Shown piece after piece: positions 10,005 through 18,937 of a stretch of 64,000 bases of DNA. The notes below the pieces were generated by a model. That model ran no database searches. It was given only the letters and a program-made list of their open reading frames with translations, and was not told the origin of the DNA. A program made the position numbers and the translations under genes. Positions within the stretch are counted from its first letter, which is position 1. Each line of letters starts with the position of its first letter. This DNA is from an uncultured Acidovorax sp. (lineage in GTDB: Bacteria; Pseudomonadota; Gammaproteobacteria; Burkholderiales; Burkholderiaceae_C): contig CAJYKV010000007.1 of assembly GCA_913774955.1 (NCBI GenBank), forward strand, positions 645,693 through 709,692, given 5' to 3'.

Positions 10005-11744
10005 TCAGGCTCCCCGGGGCGGCGTGGTGGCGGAAGGCGGCACGCTCTGTGCGGCGGGCGCAGCGGCAGGCACGGCCGGGGCCGCGGCAGGGCGGGCCGC
10101 TTTGGGCGCGGGCTTCGCCGCTGCCGCGGCGCGGCGCCGCAGCAGGTGCCGCGCCAGCGCGCCGAACACGAGGCCGACGGCCAGGAACGACAGGTCCATC
10201 CCGGCCCACATCCAATCGCCCGCGGGCAGCGTCACGCCCAGGTGGGCGCCCGTGGTGGCGGCGTTGATCGCGGGCAGCGCCGCGAACAGCAGGCCCGCCG
10301 CGGCCAGCAGCAGCGCCCAGCCGCGTCGGTCGGGCCGCAGGATGCCCACCGCGAGCCCCACGCCCCAGGCGCCGAAGAACCACGCCAGTTCGGCGTCGGG
10401 GCGGCCCGGCAGATCGACGGGCAGCAGCCGGTTGGCCGCGAAGATCGTGGCGACGGCAAGCGGCAGCCCGCCCATCAGGCCCACGTTCAGGCTGGCCACC
10501 AGCCGCTCGCCGAACGGCATGCGCGCGCCGGCCGCCTTGCGCTGCGCCTGCGCGCGCCGCTTCACGGTCCACAGCACCAGGCCGGAGGCGATCATCAGAC
10601 TGCCCATCACGCCGAAGCCGAACAGCACCCAGCGCATGCCGGGCCCGGCGAACCGCGCCAGGTGCAGACCGTACAGCACCCGGAAGGTCTTGATGGCCGG
10701 CGCCTGCGGATCGACGAGCGCGAGCGGCTGCGCGGTGGCGCCGTCGAAGCGCAGCCGCGCGGGGCCGTACTGCAGCCGGTCGCCGTCGTGCCGCGTGATC
10801 TCCACCACCGTGCCGCTGTCGTCGCGGCGCGCGGAGATGCCGCCGATGCGTGCATCGCCCCAGGTGCGGTGCGCGGTCGCCACCATCGTGGCCAGGTCCA
10901 GCTCCGGCAGGGGCTCCGCCGCGGCGGTCCGGCCGCGCCGCGCGCTGCGCGCACCCGGTTCGTCCCCCTGCATTTCCGCGAAGTAGGCCTGCGAGTCCGT
11001 GCCCTTGGGCGTGGCGTACGCGGCCTGCATGCCCGCGGGCATGTAGAGCGTGTGGAAGATCATCAGCCCGCTGAAGGTGATGACGAGGTAGAAGGGCAGC
11101 ACCAGCACGCCGGAGACGTTGTGCGCATCCAGCCACGCGCGCTGCCCGCCCTTGGCCGGCCGGAAGGTGAAGAAATCCTTGAAGATGCGGCGGTGCGTCA
11201 CCACGCCCGTGAGCAGCGCGACGAACATCAGCATCGTGGCCACGCCCACCACCCAGCGGCCCTGGACCGTCCAGCGCCCGCCGTGCGCGGTGCGCAGCTC
11301 GAAATGGAAGCGGTAGAAGAAGTCGCCGCCCACCGTGTCGCGGGTGGCGATCTTCTCGCCCGTGGCGGGGTTCATCAGCAGGCTCTGGAAGCGGCCGCCG
11401 CTGCCGTCGCGCCACAGTACCGAGGCCGCGGGCTGGCGCTCGTCGGGCAGGCGCATGATCCACTGCGTCACGCCCGGCACCTGCCGGTGCAGCGCGGCCT
11501 GGGCGCGCTCGGCCACGTCCGCGCTGGCGGTGGTGGGCAGCCCGTGCATTTCCGGGCGCATCCACAGGCTGAATTCGTTCTTGAAGAAGCTCAGGGTGCC
11601 GGTCACGAAGATCGCGAACAGCAGCCAGCCGAGCACCAGTCCCGCCCAAGTGTGCACCCACGACATCGCCAGCCGGAAGCCCTCGCGCTCGGGCGCGGCC
11701 TCCATGGCGGAAGACTTTTCCGGGTTCTGCGCGGGCCCGATCAT
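10005..11744 (-). CDS. PepSY-associated TM protein (putative ferric-siderophore reductase)
   Basis: 579 residues from the ATG at 11744, which overlaps the DUF3649 stop by four bases (ATGA). PepSY-TM proteins are inner-membrane proteins implicated in reducing imported ferric siderophores. Visible are the first helix pair region (MSWVHTWAGLVLGWLLFAIFVTG), the conserved PepSY stretch with FHFELRTAHGGRW, helices near VVGVATMLMFVALLTGVVTH and WLDAHNVSGVLVLPFYLVITFSGLMIF, and more C-terminal helices followed by an Ala/Pro-rich tail. His residues in TWAG, GVVTHRR and DAHN are candidate haem or metal ligands. The gene sits between two TonB receptors. Confidence 0.85.
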   Translation of the reverse strand: MIGPAQNPEKSSAMEAAPEREGFRLAMSWVHTWAGLVLGWLLFAIFVTGTLSFFKNEFSLWMRPEMHGLPTTASADVAERAQAALHRQVPGVTQWIMRLPDERQPAASVLWRDGSGGRFQSLLMNPATGEKIATRDTVGGDFFYRFHFELRTAHGGRWTVQGRWVVGVATMLMFVALLTGVVTHRRIFKDFFTFRPAKGGQRAWLDAHNVSGVLVLPFYLVITFSGLMIFHTLYMPAGMQAAYATPKGTDSQAYFAEMQGDEPGARSARRGRTAAAEPLPELDLATMVATAHRTWGDARIGGISARRDDSGTVVEITRHDGDRLQYGPARLRFDGATAQPLALVDPQAPAIKTFRVLYGLHLARFAGPGMRWVLFGFGVMGSLMIASGLVLWTVKRRAQAQRKAAGARMPFGERLVASLNVGLMGGLPLAVATIFAANRLLPVDLPGRPDAELAWFFGAWGVGLAVGILRPDRRGWALLLAAAGLLFAALPAINAATTGAHLGVTLPAGDWMWAGMDLSFLAVGLVFGALARHLLRRRAAAAAKPAPKAARPAAAPAVPAAAPAAQSVPPSATTPPRGA

Positions 11745-12049
11745 GCCGCGCCTCCCCACCAGCGGGGCCCGAGCACGCAGGCCGCCAGCACCAGCGCCGG
11801 CACCAGCACACCCGCCCAGGCCGACCACGCCGTGCGCGCATAGAAGGCCCAGCCCGCCGCTCCCGCGTAGACCAGCCACGACAGCATGGTGGCCGTGAGC
11901 ACGGCTTCCACGCGCGGCATGGCGAGCGCCAGCGCCGTGGCGGCCGCGGCCGTGGCGGCGGCCGCCAGAGCATAGCCCCCGGCCGTGGCGGCCAGGGAGC
12001 GGGAGGCGATGGCGAGGCGGTATCTCCAGAGCGGACGGGTGGGTTTCAT
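11741..12049 (-). CDS. DUF3649 small membrane protein
   Basis: 102 residues from the ATG at 12049 (MKPTRPLWRYRLAIASRSLAA), with three Ala-rich membrane helices (TAGGYALAAAATAAAATALALA, AVLTATMLSWLVYAGAAGWAFYA, WAGVLVPALVLAACVLG). It fits DUF3649, a family found upstream of PepSY-TM genes. The stop overlaps the next start, so co-translation is likely. In-frame extension upstream reaches into the receptor gene region and was not used. Confidence 0.76.
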   Translation of the reverse strand: MKPTRPLWRYRLAIASRSLAATAGGYALAAAATAAAATALALAMPRVEAVLTATMLSWLVYAGAAGWAFYARTAWSAWAGVLVPALVLAACVLGPRWWGGAA

Positions 12050-12092
12050 GGCGTGGTTGCAAAAGGGGGCGGGCAGACGGGGCGTCTCCCGG

Positions 12093-14279
12093 TCAGAAGG
12101 CGTAGTCGAGCGTGACCTGCAGCGCGCGCGCCTCGCCCGGCGTGACCGAGGTGAAGCCGGCCGCATTGCTGGTGCCGTCGAGGTAGTAGCGCTTGTCGGC
12201 GGCGTTCTTCAGGTTGGCCTGCAGGCGCAGGCCGCCGGCCATCTCGTAGCCCACCGCGAGATCGGCCACCGTGTAGCCCGGCAGGCGGCGCCGGTTGTCG
12301 TTGGCCAGGAACTTGTCGCCCTGGTGCGTGAGGCCCCCGCCCACCCACAGGCCGGGCACCGCGGCGATGCGGTACTGCGTCCAGAGCGATGCGGTGCGCT
12401 TCGTCGCCAGTGCCACGCGGTTGCCCACGTTGGCGCCGGCCACCGTGTCGGCCAGCACTTTCGGGTCCATGAAGGTGGCCTGGACCGTCACCGTCCAGCC
12501 CGGCGCGATGCGGCCCTTGGCCTCCAGCTCCAGGCCACGGATGCGCTGGCGGCCCGTGAGCACGGAGTAACCAGGGTTGGCGGGATCGCTCGCCGGGCTG
12601 TTGGTGAGTTCCAGTTCGAACAGCGACGCCGTGGTCAGCAGGCGGCGCGACAGCCACTCCTGCTTCACGCCCACCTCCACCTGCTTGCCCTCGGACGGCG
12701 GCGCGGCCACGTTGCCCGCGAGCAGCGTACCGACGTTCGCCTGGAAGGAGCGCGCATGGCTGGCATAGACCATCGTGCCGGGCATGGGTTCGTAGCTCAG
12801 CGCGATCGACGGCTGGGTCTTGCTCGCGTCCAGTTGCGGCTTCACGTAGCGGTCCTTCAGCCGGTCGTGGCGCAGGCCGGCCGTGAGCGCCCACGGGCCC
12901 CAGGCCATGCGGTCCTGCAGGTAGATGCCCGGGTTGCGCGTATCGCTCGCGACGGCGGGCGAGCCCGTGGCCGCGGCGGGCGCGGCGACGCCGGTCACCG
13001 GGTGCCACAGGTCTACCGCGGGCAGGGCGCCGGTGCCGCTGGAGCCGTAGCGGCTCTCCATCGCGCGCCAGTCCACCCCCGCGAGCAGGCGGTGCTCGAC
13101 CGCCCCGGTGGTCCAGCGGCCGCGCAGTTCGGCCAGCACCGTGTCCGAGCGGTAGCTCTGCCCCGGCGCCAGCCAGTAGCCGCGCGCCACGCGGTTGCCG
13201 GACACGCCCGAGAGCATCGGCAGCAGCACGTCGCGCTCCGTCTCGTTGCGCGACACGTACAGGCGGGCGTCCAGCGCGTCGCCGAAGCGGTGCGTCAGCT
13301 CGCTCGCATAGAAGTGCATGCGGCCCTGGGTGGTGAGCCACGGTTCGCCGTAGAAACGGCTTTCGTCCACCGCATCGGCGCTGCGCGGATCGGACGGCAC
13401 CGGCACGGGGACGCCGGGGTAGGAGGTGGTCTCCAGCCGGTAGGTCTCGGCCTGCACGCGCCAGCGCGTCTGCGGGGTGATGCGCCATTCCAGCGCACCG
13501 CCCAGGCCGCGCTTCTCGGGCGTGATGCCGTCCACCGCGCTGCCGCCGCGGCTCGCGCCGCCGGTCAGGCGGTAGAGCAGGGTGCCTTCGGTGTCGATCG
13601 GGCCCGTCAGATCGAACTCGCCCGAGCGCCAGCCGTGGCTGCCCACGCCCGCCCGTACCGAGCGCAGCGCCTCGGCCTGCGGCAGCTTGCTCACGTACTG
13701 GATCAGCCCGCCGGGCGCCACCTGGCCGTATTCCAGCGCTGCGGGCCCCTTGATCACTTCCACGCGCTCGATGTTGAAGAGCGGCGGATCGATCAGGTGC
13801 ATGAACTTGGCACCGTCCCGCAGGTAGTTGTAGGTGTTGTTGGCCCACAGCCCGCGCACCGAGAACTGCGAATACGAGCCGTAGTACTCGCTGCGCGAGG
13901 CCACGCCCGAGACGTTGCGCAGCACGTCGCGCTCGGTGGTGGCGCCCTGCTGCTCCAGCGTCTCGCGCTCCACCACGCTCACCGAGCGCGGCGTCTCCAG
14001 CACCGACAGGCCGAGGCGCGACGCGCTCTGCGCCCGGCGCGCGGGCGTGGCGGCCTCGCCGGCACGGTCGGCGCTCACCTGCACCTCGCCGAGCGCGGCG
14101 GGGCGCTCATCCCCGGCCTGTGCCTGCGCCTGCGCCTGCGCGCGCGCGGCCAGCGGCGCGGCCGTCAGCAGCACTGCGCCGCACCACAGGCCCGCCCGGG
14201 CCAGCGGTGTGCGAGACGGAACGCCCCAGGACGTGGCGCGGCGGGGCATGGAATGGAGGGAGGCGGACAAGGGCAGCAT
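12093..14279 (-). CDS. TonB-dependent siderophore receptor
   Basis: 728-residue outer-membrane receptor. A long signal region ends near LAARAQ. The plug domain has ETPRSVSVVERETLEQQGA, NIERVEVIKGPAALEYGQ and GGLIQYVSKLPQ, and the barrel ends with LQVTLDYAF. It is the first gene after a Fur-like box, so it probably leads the leftward transcript for DUF3649, PepSY-TM, DUF3325, DUF4198 and the second receptor. It differs enough from the second receptor that two different siderophores are likely. Confidence 0.92.
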   Translation of the reverse strand: MLPLSASLHSMPRRATSWGVPSRTPLARAGLWCGAVLLTAAPLAARAQAQAQAQAGDERPAALGEVQVSADRAGEAATPARRAQSASRLGLSVLETPRSVSVVERETLEQQGATTERDVLRNVSGVASRSEYYGSYSQFSVRGLWANNTYNYLRDGAKFMHLIDPPLFNIERVEVIKGPAALEYGQVAPGGLIQYVSKLPQAEALRSVRAGVGSHGWRSGEFDLTGPIDTEGTLLYRLTGGASRGGSAVDGITPEKRGLGGALEWRITPQTRWRVQAETYRLETTSYPGVPVPVPSDPRSADAVDESRFYGEPWLTTQGRMHFYASELTHRFGDALDARLYVSRNETERDVLLPMLSGVSGNRVARGYWLAPGQSYRSDTVLAELRGRWTTGAVEHRLLAGVDWRAMESRYGSSGTGALPAVDLWHPVTGVAAPAAATGSPAVASDTRNPGIYLQDRMAWGPWALTAGLRHDRLKDRYVKPQLDASKTQPSIALSYEPMPGTMVYASHARSFQANVGTLLAGNVAAPPSEGKQVEVGVKQEWLSRRLLTTASLFELELTNSPASDPANPGYSVLTGRQRIRGLELEAKGRIAPGWTVTVQATFMDPKVLADTVAGANVGNRVALATKRTASLWTQYRIAAVPGLWVGGGLTHQGDKFLANDNRRRLPGYTVADLAVGYEMAGGLRLQANLKNAADKRYYLDGTSNAAGFTSVTPGEARALQVTLDYAF

Positions 14280-14443
14280 GGCGGCAGACTTCGGAACGGC
14301 AAAAGACCTGGGTGCGCTGGCTGCCGGGGCGGGGAAGCCGTGTCCGGACTGGCTTGCGGTGGGAGCGCGGTTCGACGCCTGCGGCGATGGCCTGGTCAGG
14401 GTGCGCGGGGCGCCGTTTTCAAGAGGTCGTATTCTAATTATTT

Positions 14444-14463
14444 TTGATACGCATTCTCATTTG
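14444..14463 (-). promoter_or_regulatory. Candidate Fur box of the siderophore cluster
   Basis: Read leftward, the site is ATGAGAATGCGTATCA, close to the extended Fur site ATGAGAATGATTATCA. It lies in an AT-rich patch about 165 bases upstream of the receptor start and matches the site at 18466 in 14 of 16 positions. Confidence 0.7.
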
Positions 14464-14516
14464 TGATCGTGGAATGTTGCTGAAATCGTGGAACTTGGGG
14501 TATGCGCGCTCGCCCC

Positions 14517-14577
14517 TTCGCCTATCCATCGATGGGTTCGCATCGCGTCCGCGCCCGGCCGGGTGACGCGCCAGTCT
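14517..14577 (+). promoter_or_regulatory. Perfect PIP box and -10 element (HrpX-type promoter)
   Basis: TTCGC at 14517-14521 and TTCGC at 14537-14541 are separated by exactly 15 bases. A YANNNT-type -10 (CAGTCT, 14572-14577) begins 30 bases after the second half. This is the arrangement known for HrpX-activated type III secretion genes. It precedes the effector-like gene by 33 bases. The 331-base gap 14280-14610 otherwise holds only the Fur box. Confidence 0.85.
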
Positions 14578-14610
14578 GTTGGCCAAGTCAATTTTTGGGG
14601 GAGTTTTCCA

Positions 14611-15258
14611 ATGACCAATGTCCAGCGCTACCGCTTCAATGCGGCCCTGACCTGCTTCACACGCCACGACGAGGCCACCAACCAGCAACTACGGAATCAT
14701 CCCGGCGATCCGCAGAAAGACCGGAGCACGGAGACGGACTTCCCCGCGCGGCTGGCCGCCAGGCGCGTGCGGACGGGGGCTGCCGCCGCACCCCGGCAAT
14801 TTCTGCTCGATCCCCGCAAGGAAGTGAAGGCGGTGGGCTATGCGTCCGACCACGTGGCGACCACGGGCACGTCCAAGCCCGGGGTCCTCTGCGCGACGGA
14901 CGGGCTGGATCTCTGTTTCGCCGTGGGGGTGGGAGGCCGGAACCCCCGCACCGGCGAGGCCAAGGCCCGCGTCTTCCACATGATGCCCGGCAATCGGCCC
15001 CTCCCGGTGGCTCGGCACGTGCAGGCATTGAAAGACCAGGGTTACGAGGTGAAGGCGGCCCTCCACGGCGGAGATGCTGGATCGGCCGCAAGCTCCCGTG
15101 CCATCGATACGATGGGCACCCTGCTGCGAGGGCTGGACGTGCCCATCGAGTTCAATGACACGGCGGGCGACTCCCGCCGGAACGGCACCTTCGGCGCCGT
15201 CGTGGAGGACGGCGATGTCCGGTTCGTCACCCAGCTGGTATCGCCCGGAAGGCCCTGA
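14611..15258 (+). CDS. Candidate type III effector, CheD/BLF1-like glutamine deamidase fold
   Basis: 215 residues from the ATG at 14611, preceded by GGGGGAG at 7 bases; an upstream in-frame ATG at 14488 lies before the PIP-box transcript and is rejected. The first 19 residues lack acidic side chains and the first 70 or so look disordered and rich in Thr, Arg and Asn, as in type III secretion signals. The core GVLCATDGLDLCFAVGVGG ... RVFHMMPG resembles the CheD core (TLGLGSCVAV ... HxMLP). Thr96, Cys102 and His123 reproduce the Thr-x5-Cys ... His triad seen in CheD and the Burkholderia lethal factor BLF1. I infer a deamidase injected into plant cells. No chemotaxis genes are adjacent. The exact effector family was not identified; XopAK-type proteins are a comparison to make. 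Confidence 0.72.
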   Translation: MTNVQRYRFNAALTCFTRHDEATNQQLRNHPGDPQKDRSTETDFPARLAARRVRTGAAAAPRQFLLDPRKEVKAVGYASDHVATTGTSKPGVLCATDGLDLCFAVGVGGRNPRTGEAKARVFHMMPGNRPLPVARHVQALKDQGYEVKAALHGGDAGSAASSRAIDTMGTLLRGLDVPIEFNDTAGDSRRNGTFGAVVEDGDVRFVTQLVSPGRP

Positions 15259-15273
15259 CCTTGTCCGGAGGCG

Positions 15274-15750
15274 TCAGTCCGCCTCGCCCATCTGCGACTG
15301 CAGGTAGTTCTGCACGCCCACCTGTTCCACCAGACCGATCTGCGTCTCCAGGAAGTCGATGTGCTCTTCCGTGTCTTCCAGGATTTCCTGCAGCAGGTCG
15401 CGCGAGACGTAGTCGCGCACGGCCTCGCAGTGGGCGATGCCTTCCTTGATCGTGGCCTGGGCGCCGCGCTCCGAGCGCAGGTCGCATTCGAGGATCTCGG
15501 GCACGTCCTCGCCCACTTGCAGTTTGCCGAGGTCCTGCAGGTTCGGCAGGCCGTCGAGCATGAAGATGCGGTCCATGATGCGGTCGGCGTGCTTCATCTC
15601 GCCGATCGACTCGTCGTATTCCTTCTTGGCCAGCCGGTCGAAGCCCCAGTGCTTGAGCATCCGGTAGTGCAAAAAGTACTGGTTGATGGCCGTGAGTTCG
15701 TTCTTCAGCTGTGCCTGCAGATGGCCAATGACCTGTGCGTCGCCTTGCAT
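15274..15750 (-). CDS. bfr: Bacterioferritin
   Basis: 158-residue iron-storage cage subunit, the same length as E. coli Bfr. The ferroxidase ligands are present: Glu18 in NELTAINQYF, Glu51 and His54 in EMKHAD, Glu127 and His130 in EDTEEHID, and Glu94 nearby. Met52 is the bridging haem ligand. The ATG at 15750 has GGAG upstream and gives the canonical MQGDAQVIGHLQ start. It converges with the effector gene and diverges from ahpC. Storage fits the iron genes to its left and peroxide defence to its right. Confidence 0.96.
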   Translation of the reverse strand: MQGDAQVIGHLQAQLKNELTAINQYFLHYRMLKHWGFDRLAKKEYDESIGEMKHADRIMDRIFMLDGLPNLQDLGKLQVGEDVPEILECDLRSERGAQATIKEGIAHCEAVRDYVSRDLLQEILEDTEEHIDFLETQIGLVEQVGVQNYLQSQMGEAD

Positions 15751-15959
15751 GGGGCTCTCCTTGTGATAATGGAATGTGCGGTGGACGGGTGTCCGTGGGC
15801 GCGATTGTCGTGAGCCCCGCCGTCCGCCGCAAGGCGAAGCCCCCATGCGCACGGTCTGTCTGCGTGTGACACTGAGTTGTGTTCTCATCGGCTCGGCCGC
15901 GGGAACGGGGATTGCCCCGCACCCGCATGCGCCCGGCCCTCCCGTCATAGTCATGGGCA

Positions 15960-15979
15960 ATTGATTTGATGGAATCAAT
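15960..15979. promoter_or_regulatory. Inverted repeat in the bfr/ahpC divergent region
   Basis: ATTGATT, six bases, AATCAAT: a perfect 7-bp dyad in an AT-rich part of the 304-base gap between bfr and ahpC, about 75 bases before the ahpC ATG. ATAG and CTAT elements flank it. ATTG/CAAT-type dyads are plausible OxyR sites and ahpC is a classic OxyR target, but this is inferred. Nothing else is evident in the gap. Confidence 0.5.
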
Positions 15980-16054
15980 TAATTGGCTATATCGTTCCGG
16001 CGGGCCTAAACTTCGTTCATTCCGTATCAGCAACCACCAACCGAGGAAACAGCA

Positions 16055-16630
16055 ATGTCCCTGATCAATACCCAAGTCCAGCCTTTCAAGACCGAAGCGT
16101 TCGTGAACCGCAATGGCAAGGGTGAGTTCATTACCGTGACCGAAGAGAACCTGAAGGGCAAGTGGTCCGTCCTGATTTTCATGCCGGCCGCCTTCACGTT
16201 CAACTGCCCCACGGAAATCGAGGACGCCGCCGACAACTACGCCGAGTTCCAGAAGGCCGGCGCCGAGGTCTACATCGTGACGACCGACACGCACTTCTCG
16301 CACAAAGTCTGGCACGAGACCTCCGACGCCGTGGGCAAGGCCAAATTCCCCCTGGTCGGCGACCCGACGCACCAGCTGACCAACGCCTTCGGCGTGCACA
16401 TCCCCGAAGAAGGCCTGGCACTGCGCGGCACCTTCGTGATCAACCCCGACGGCGTGATCAAGACGATGGAGATCCACTCCAACGAAATCGCCCGCGACGT
16501 GTCGGAAACCCTGCGCAAGCTGAAGGCCGCCCAGTTCACCGCCGCGAACCCCGGCCAGGTCTGCCCCGCCAAGTGGAAGGAAGGCGCCAAGACCCTGACG
16601 CCTTCGCTGGACCTGGTCGGCAAGATCTAA
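16055..16630 (+). CDS. ahpC: Alkyl hydroperoxide reductase subunit C (typical 2-Cys peroxiredoxin)
   Basis: 191 residues. It reduces H2O2 and organic peroxides and is recharged by AhpF, encoded next. The peroxidatic Cys51 sits in [13 protein letters not shown] and the resolving Cys in PGQVCPAKW near the C-terminus, so it is a typical 2-Cys enzyme. The start follows GAGGAAAC. A short hairpin (GGAAGCG/CGCTTCC, 16646-16666) in the 140-base gap before ahpF could help set a higher level of AhpC than AhpF. Confidence 0.97.
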   Translation: MSLINTQVQPFKTEAFVNRNGKGEFITVTEENLKGKWSVLIFMPAAFTFNCPTEIEDAADNYAEFQKAGAEVYIVTTDTHFSHKVWHETSDAVGKAKFPLVGDPTHQLTNAFGVHIPEEGLALRGTFVINPDGVIKTMEIHSNEIARDVSETLRKLKAAQFTAANPGQVCPAKWKEGAKTLTPSLDLVGKI

Positions 16631-16770
16631 TCGCCCGCGCGAACCGGAAGCGCCCCGCGCGCTTCCCCGGCCGGACCTTCGCATGGCGCCCGCGCGCCGT
16701 GCCGTCCGGCTTTTTTTCGCCCTTTTTCCGGCCACCCGGGCCCATAACTCGAAACACCGAAGGACACCCC

Positions 16771-18339
16771 ATGCTCGACGACCAACTCAAATCCCAACTT
16801 TCCGCCTATCTGGAGCGCGTGACGCAGTCGTTCGAGATCGTGGCCTCCCTCGACGGCAGCGAAGCCTCGGGCCAGACGCGCGAACTGCTGGAAACCATCC
16901 AGTCCCTGCGCAGCGACAGGATCAGCCTGCGCACCGACGGCACCGACGCCCGCAAGCCCTCCTTCACGCTGCAGCGCGCCGGCACGCAGACGAGCCTGCG
17001 CTTCGCCGGCCTGCCGCTCGGCCATGAATTCACCTCGCTCGTGCTGGCGCTGCTCTGGACGGGCGGCCATCCGCCGAAGGTGGAGCAGGACGTGATCGAG
17101 CAGGTGCAGGCGCTCGACGGCGACTTCGATTTCGAGGTCTACATGAGCCTGACCTGCCACAACTGCCCAGACGTGGTGCAGGCGCTGTCGCTCATGGCCA
17201 TCCTCAACCCCCGCATCCGCACCACCGTGATCGAGGGCGGCACGTTCCAGCAGGAAGTGACCGACCGCGAGATCATGGCCGTGCCCATGGTGTTCCTCAA
17301 CGGCCAGGTGTTCGGCTCGGGCCGCATGTCGATCGAGGAGATCGTCGCCAAGCTCGACACCGGTGCCGCCAAGCGCGAAGCCGCCAAGCTGTCGGCCAAG
17401 GCGCCCTACGACGTGCTGATCGTCGGCGGCGGCCCGGCCGGCGCCGCGGCGGCCGTGTATGCCGCACGCAAGGGCATCCGCACCGGCATCGCGGCCGAGC
17501 GCTTCGGCGGCCAGGTGAACGACACCCTCGACATCGAGAACTACATCTCGGTCAGCAAGACCGACGGTCCGAAGTTCGCCGCCGCGCTGGAGCAGCACGT
17601 GCGCGACTACGAGGTGGACCTCATGAACCTGCAGCGCGCCCGCGCCCTGCGCCCGGCGGCCACCGAAGGCGGCCTGGTCGAGGTCGAGCTGGAGAACGGC
17701 GGCACGCTCTCGTCGCGCACCGTCATCATCTCCACCGGCGCGCGCTGGCGCAACATGAACGTGCCGGGCGAGGAGCAGTACCGCACCAAGGGCGTGACCT
17801 ACTGCCCGCACTGCGACGGCCCGCTCTTCAAGGGCAAGCGCGTGGCGGTGATCGGCGGCGGCAACTCCGGCGTGGAGGCCGCGATCGACCTGGCTGGCGT
17901 GGTGGCGCACGTCACCGTGCTCGAGTTCGCAGGCGAGCTGAAGGCCGATGCCGTGCTGCAGCGCAAGCTGCGCAGCCTGCCGAACGTGGACGTGATCCTC
18001 AACGCCCAGACCACCGAAGTGAAGGGCGACGGCAACCGCGTGACCGGCCTGAGCTACAAGGACCGCACCACCGAAGAGCACCACGTCCTGGCCGTGGAAG
18101 GCATCTTCGTGCAGATCGGCCTGCTGCCCAACACCGACTGGCTGCGCGGCACGGTGGAGCTGTCGCGCTTCGGCGAGATCGTGGTCGATTCGCACGGCCG
18201 CACCAGCGTGCCGGGCGTGTTCGCGGCCGGTGACTGCACCACGGTGCCGTACAAGCAGATCGTCATCGCGGCCGGCGATGGCGCGAAGGCGGCCCTGGGT
18301 GCGTTCGACCACCTGATCCGGACGACGGCTCCGGCCTGA
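16771..18339 (+). CDS. ahpF: Alkyl hydroperoxide reductase subunit F
   Basis: 522-residue flavoprotein that passes electrons from NADH to AhpC. The order is an N-terminal double thioredoxin-fold domain with CHNC (Cys129, Cys132), an FAD-binding motif [21 protein letters not shown] near residue 215, the redox CPHC pair in [10 protein letters not shown], an NAD motif [12 protein letters not shown], and the C-terminal FAD closure [15 protein letters not shown]. The ATG at 16771 gives the family-standard length; upstream in-frame sequence overlaps ahpC. A strong terminator follows. Confidence 0.97.
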   Translation: MLDDQLKSQLSAYLERVTQSFEIVASLDGSEASGQTRELLETIQSLRSDRISLRTDGTDARKPSFTLQRAGTQTSLRFAGLPLGHEFTSLVLALLWTGGHPPKVEQDVIEQVQALDGDFDFEVYMSLTCHNCPDVVQALSLMAILNPRIRTTVIEGGTFQQEVTDREIMAVPMVFLNGQVFGSGRMSIEEIVAKLDTGAAKREAAKLSAKAPYDVLIVGGGPAGAAAAVYAARKGIRTGIAAERFGGQVNDTLDIENYISVSKTDGPKFAAALEQHVRDYEVDLMNLQRARALRPAATEGGLVEVELENGGTLSSRTVIISTGARWRNMNVPGEEQYRTKGVTYCPHCDGPLFKGKRVAVIGGGNSGVEAAIDLAGVVAHVTVLEFAGELKADAVLQRKLRSLPNVDVILNAQTTEVKGDGNRVTGLSYKDRTTEEHHVLAVEGIFVQIGLLPNTDWLRGTVELSRFGEIVVDSHGRTSVPGVFAAGDCTTVPYKQIVIAAGDGAKAALGAFDHLIRTTAPA

Positions 18340-18365
18340 GGGCGCCTCGCGCGGTGCAGGCACAC

Positions 18366-18392
18366 GGGAGCGGCGATGCCGCTCCCTTTTTT
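18366..18392 (+). terminator. Intrinsic terminator of ahpCF
   Basis: GGGAGCGGC, loop GAT, GCCGCTCCC, then six T. The stem is a perfect 9 bp, 26 bases after the ahpF stop. Confidence 0.95.
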
Positions 18393-18465
18393 GTTGTAGG
18401 CGCCGCGCTGTGGTTCTCCGTGCGGCATCCCTGCTCCTGGTAAGGGTTCGCCGCGTGGTTTGTGA

Positions 18466-18484
18466 TTGATATTCATTCTCATAT
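18466..18484. promoter_or_regulatory. Candidate Fur box
   Basis: TTGATATTCATTCTCATAT; on the other strand ATGAGAATGAATATCA, nearly the extended Fur consensus and nearly the same as the site at 14444. It lies 46 bases before the start of the 119-residue gene. Confidence 0.75.
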
Positions 18485-18529
18485 ACTGCCCGCAGCGAGC
18501 CACACCAACGCACCCAGGAGTTTCCCTGC

Positions 18530-18889
18530 ATGTCCGACGCTTCCCGTCCTTCCGCCAACCCGCTGCTGCACCCCTCCGAGGCCGAGCCGGGCCTGCCCTG
18601 CGCCGAAGCGCTGCTGGCGGGCACCCTGGCGCTGCTGACCGGCTACGCGCACACCGACCGCATGGGCGACCGCGAGGCCATGGGCCGCAAGATCGCCGCC
18701 CACCTGGAGAGCCTCGCGCGCATGGAGGGCCTGTCGCCGCACTTCCGCACCATGGCGGGCCGCTTGAACCACCGCTGGTCCCGGCGGCTGGGGCTCGCGG
18801 TGGGGGAGGGGCCCGCGGTGCCGGCCGGCCCGACCGCCGCGGAACTGCAGCGGCGGCTGTGGCACACGGCGCCGGACGCGCTGCAGTGA
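18530..18889 (+). CDS. Small hypothetical protein, probably Fur-regulated
   Basis: 119 residues, soluble by appearance, no signal peptide. A helical segment (CAEALLAGTLALLTGYAHTD) is followed by a basic segment (MGRKIAAHLESLARMEGLSPHFRTMAGRLNHRW) with several His residues. AGGAG lies about 13 bases before the ATG, which is farther than usual. I do not recognise the family. The adjacent Fur-like box and the neighbouring ahpCF and bfr suggest an iron-limitation or oxidative-stress role; this is inference. Confidence 0.72.
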   Translation: MSDASRPSANPLLHPSEAEPGLPCAEALLAGTLALLTGYAHTDRMGDREAMGRKIAAHLESLARMEGLSPHFRTMAGRLNHRWSRRLGLAVGEGPAVPAGPTAAELQRRLWHTAPDALQ

Positions 18890-18937
18890 GCGACTGGTGC
18901 GCCTGAAGCTCTGGCGGTCAACGGGGATGCGGCCCGA

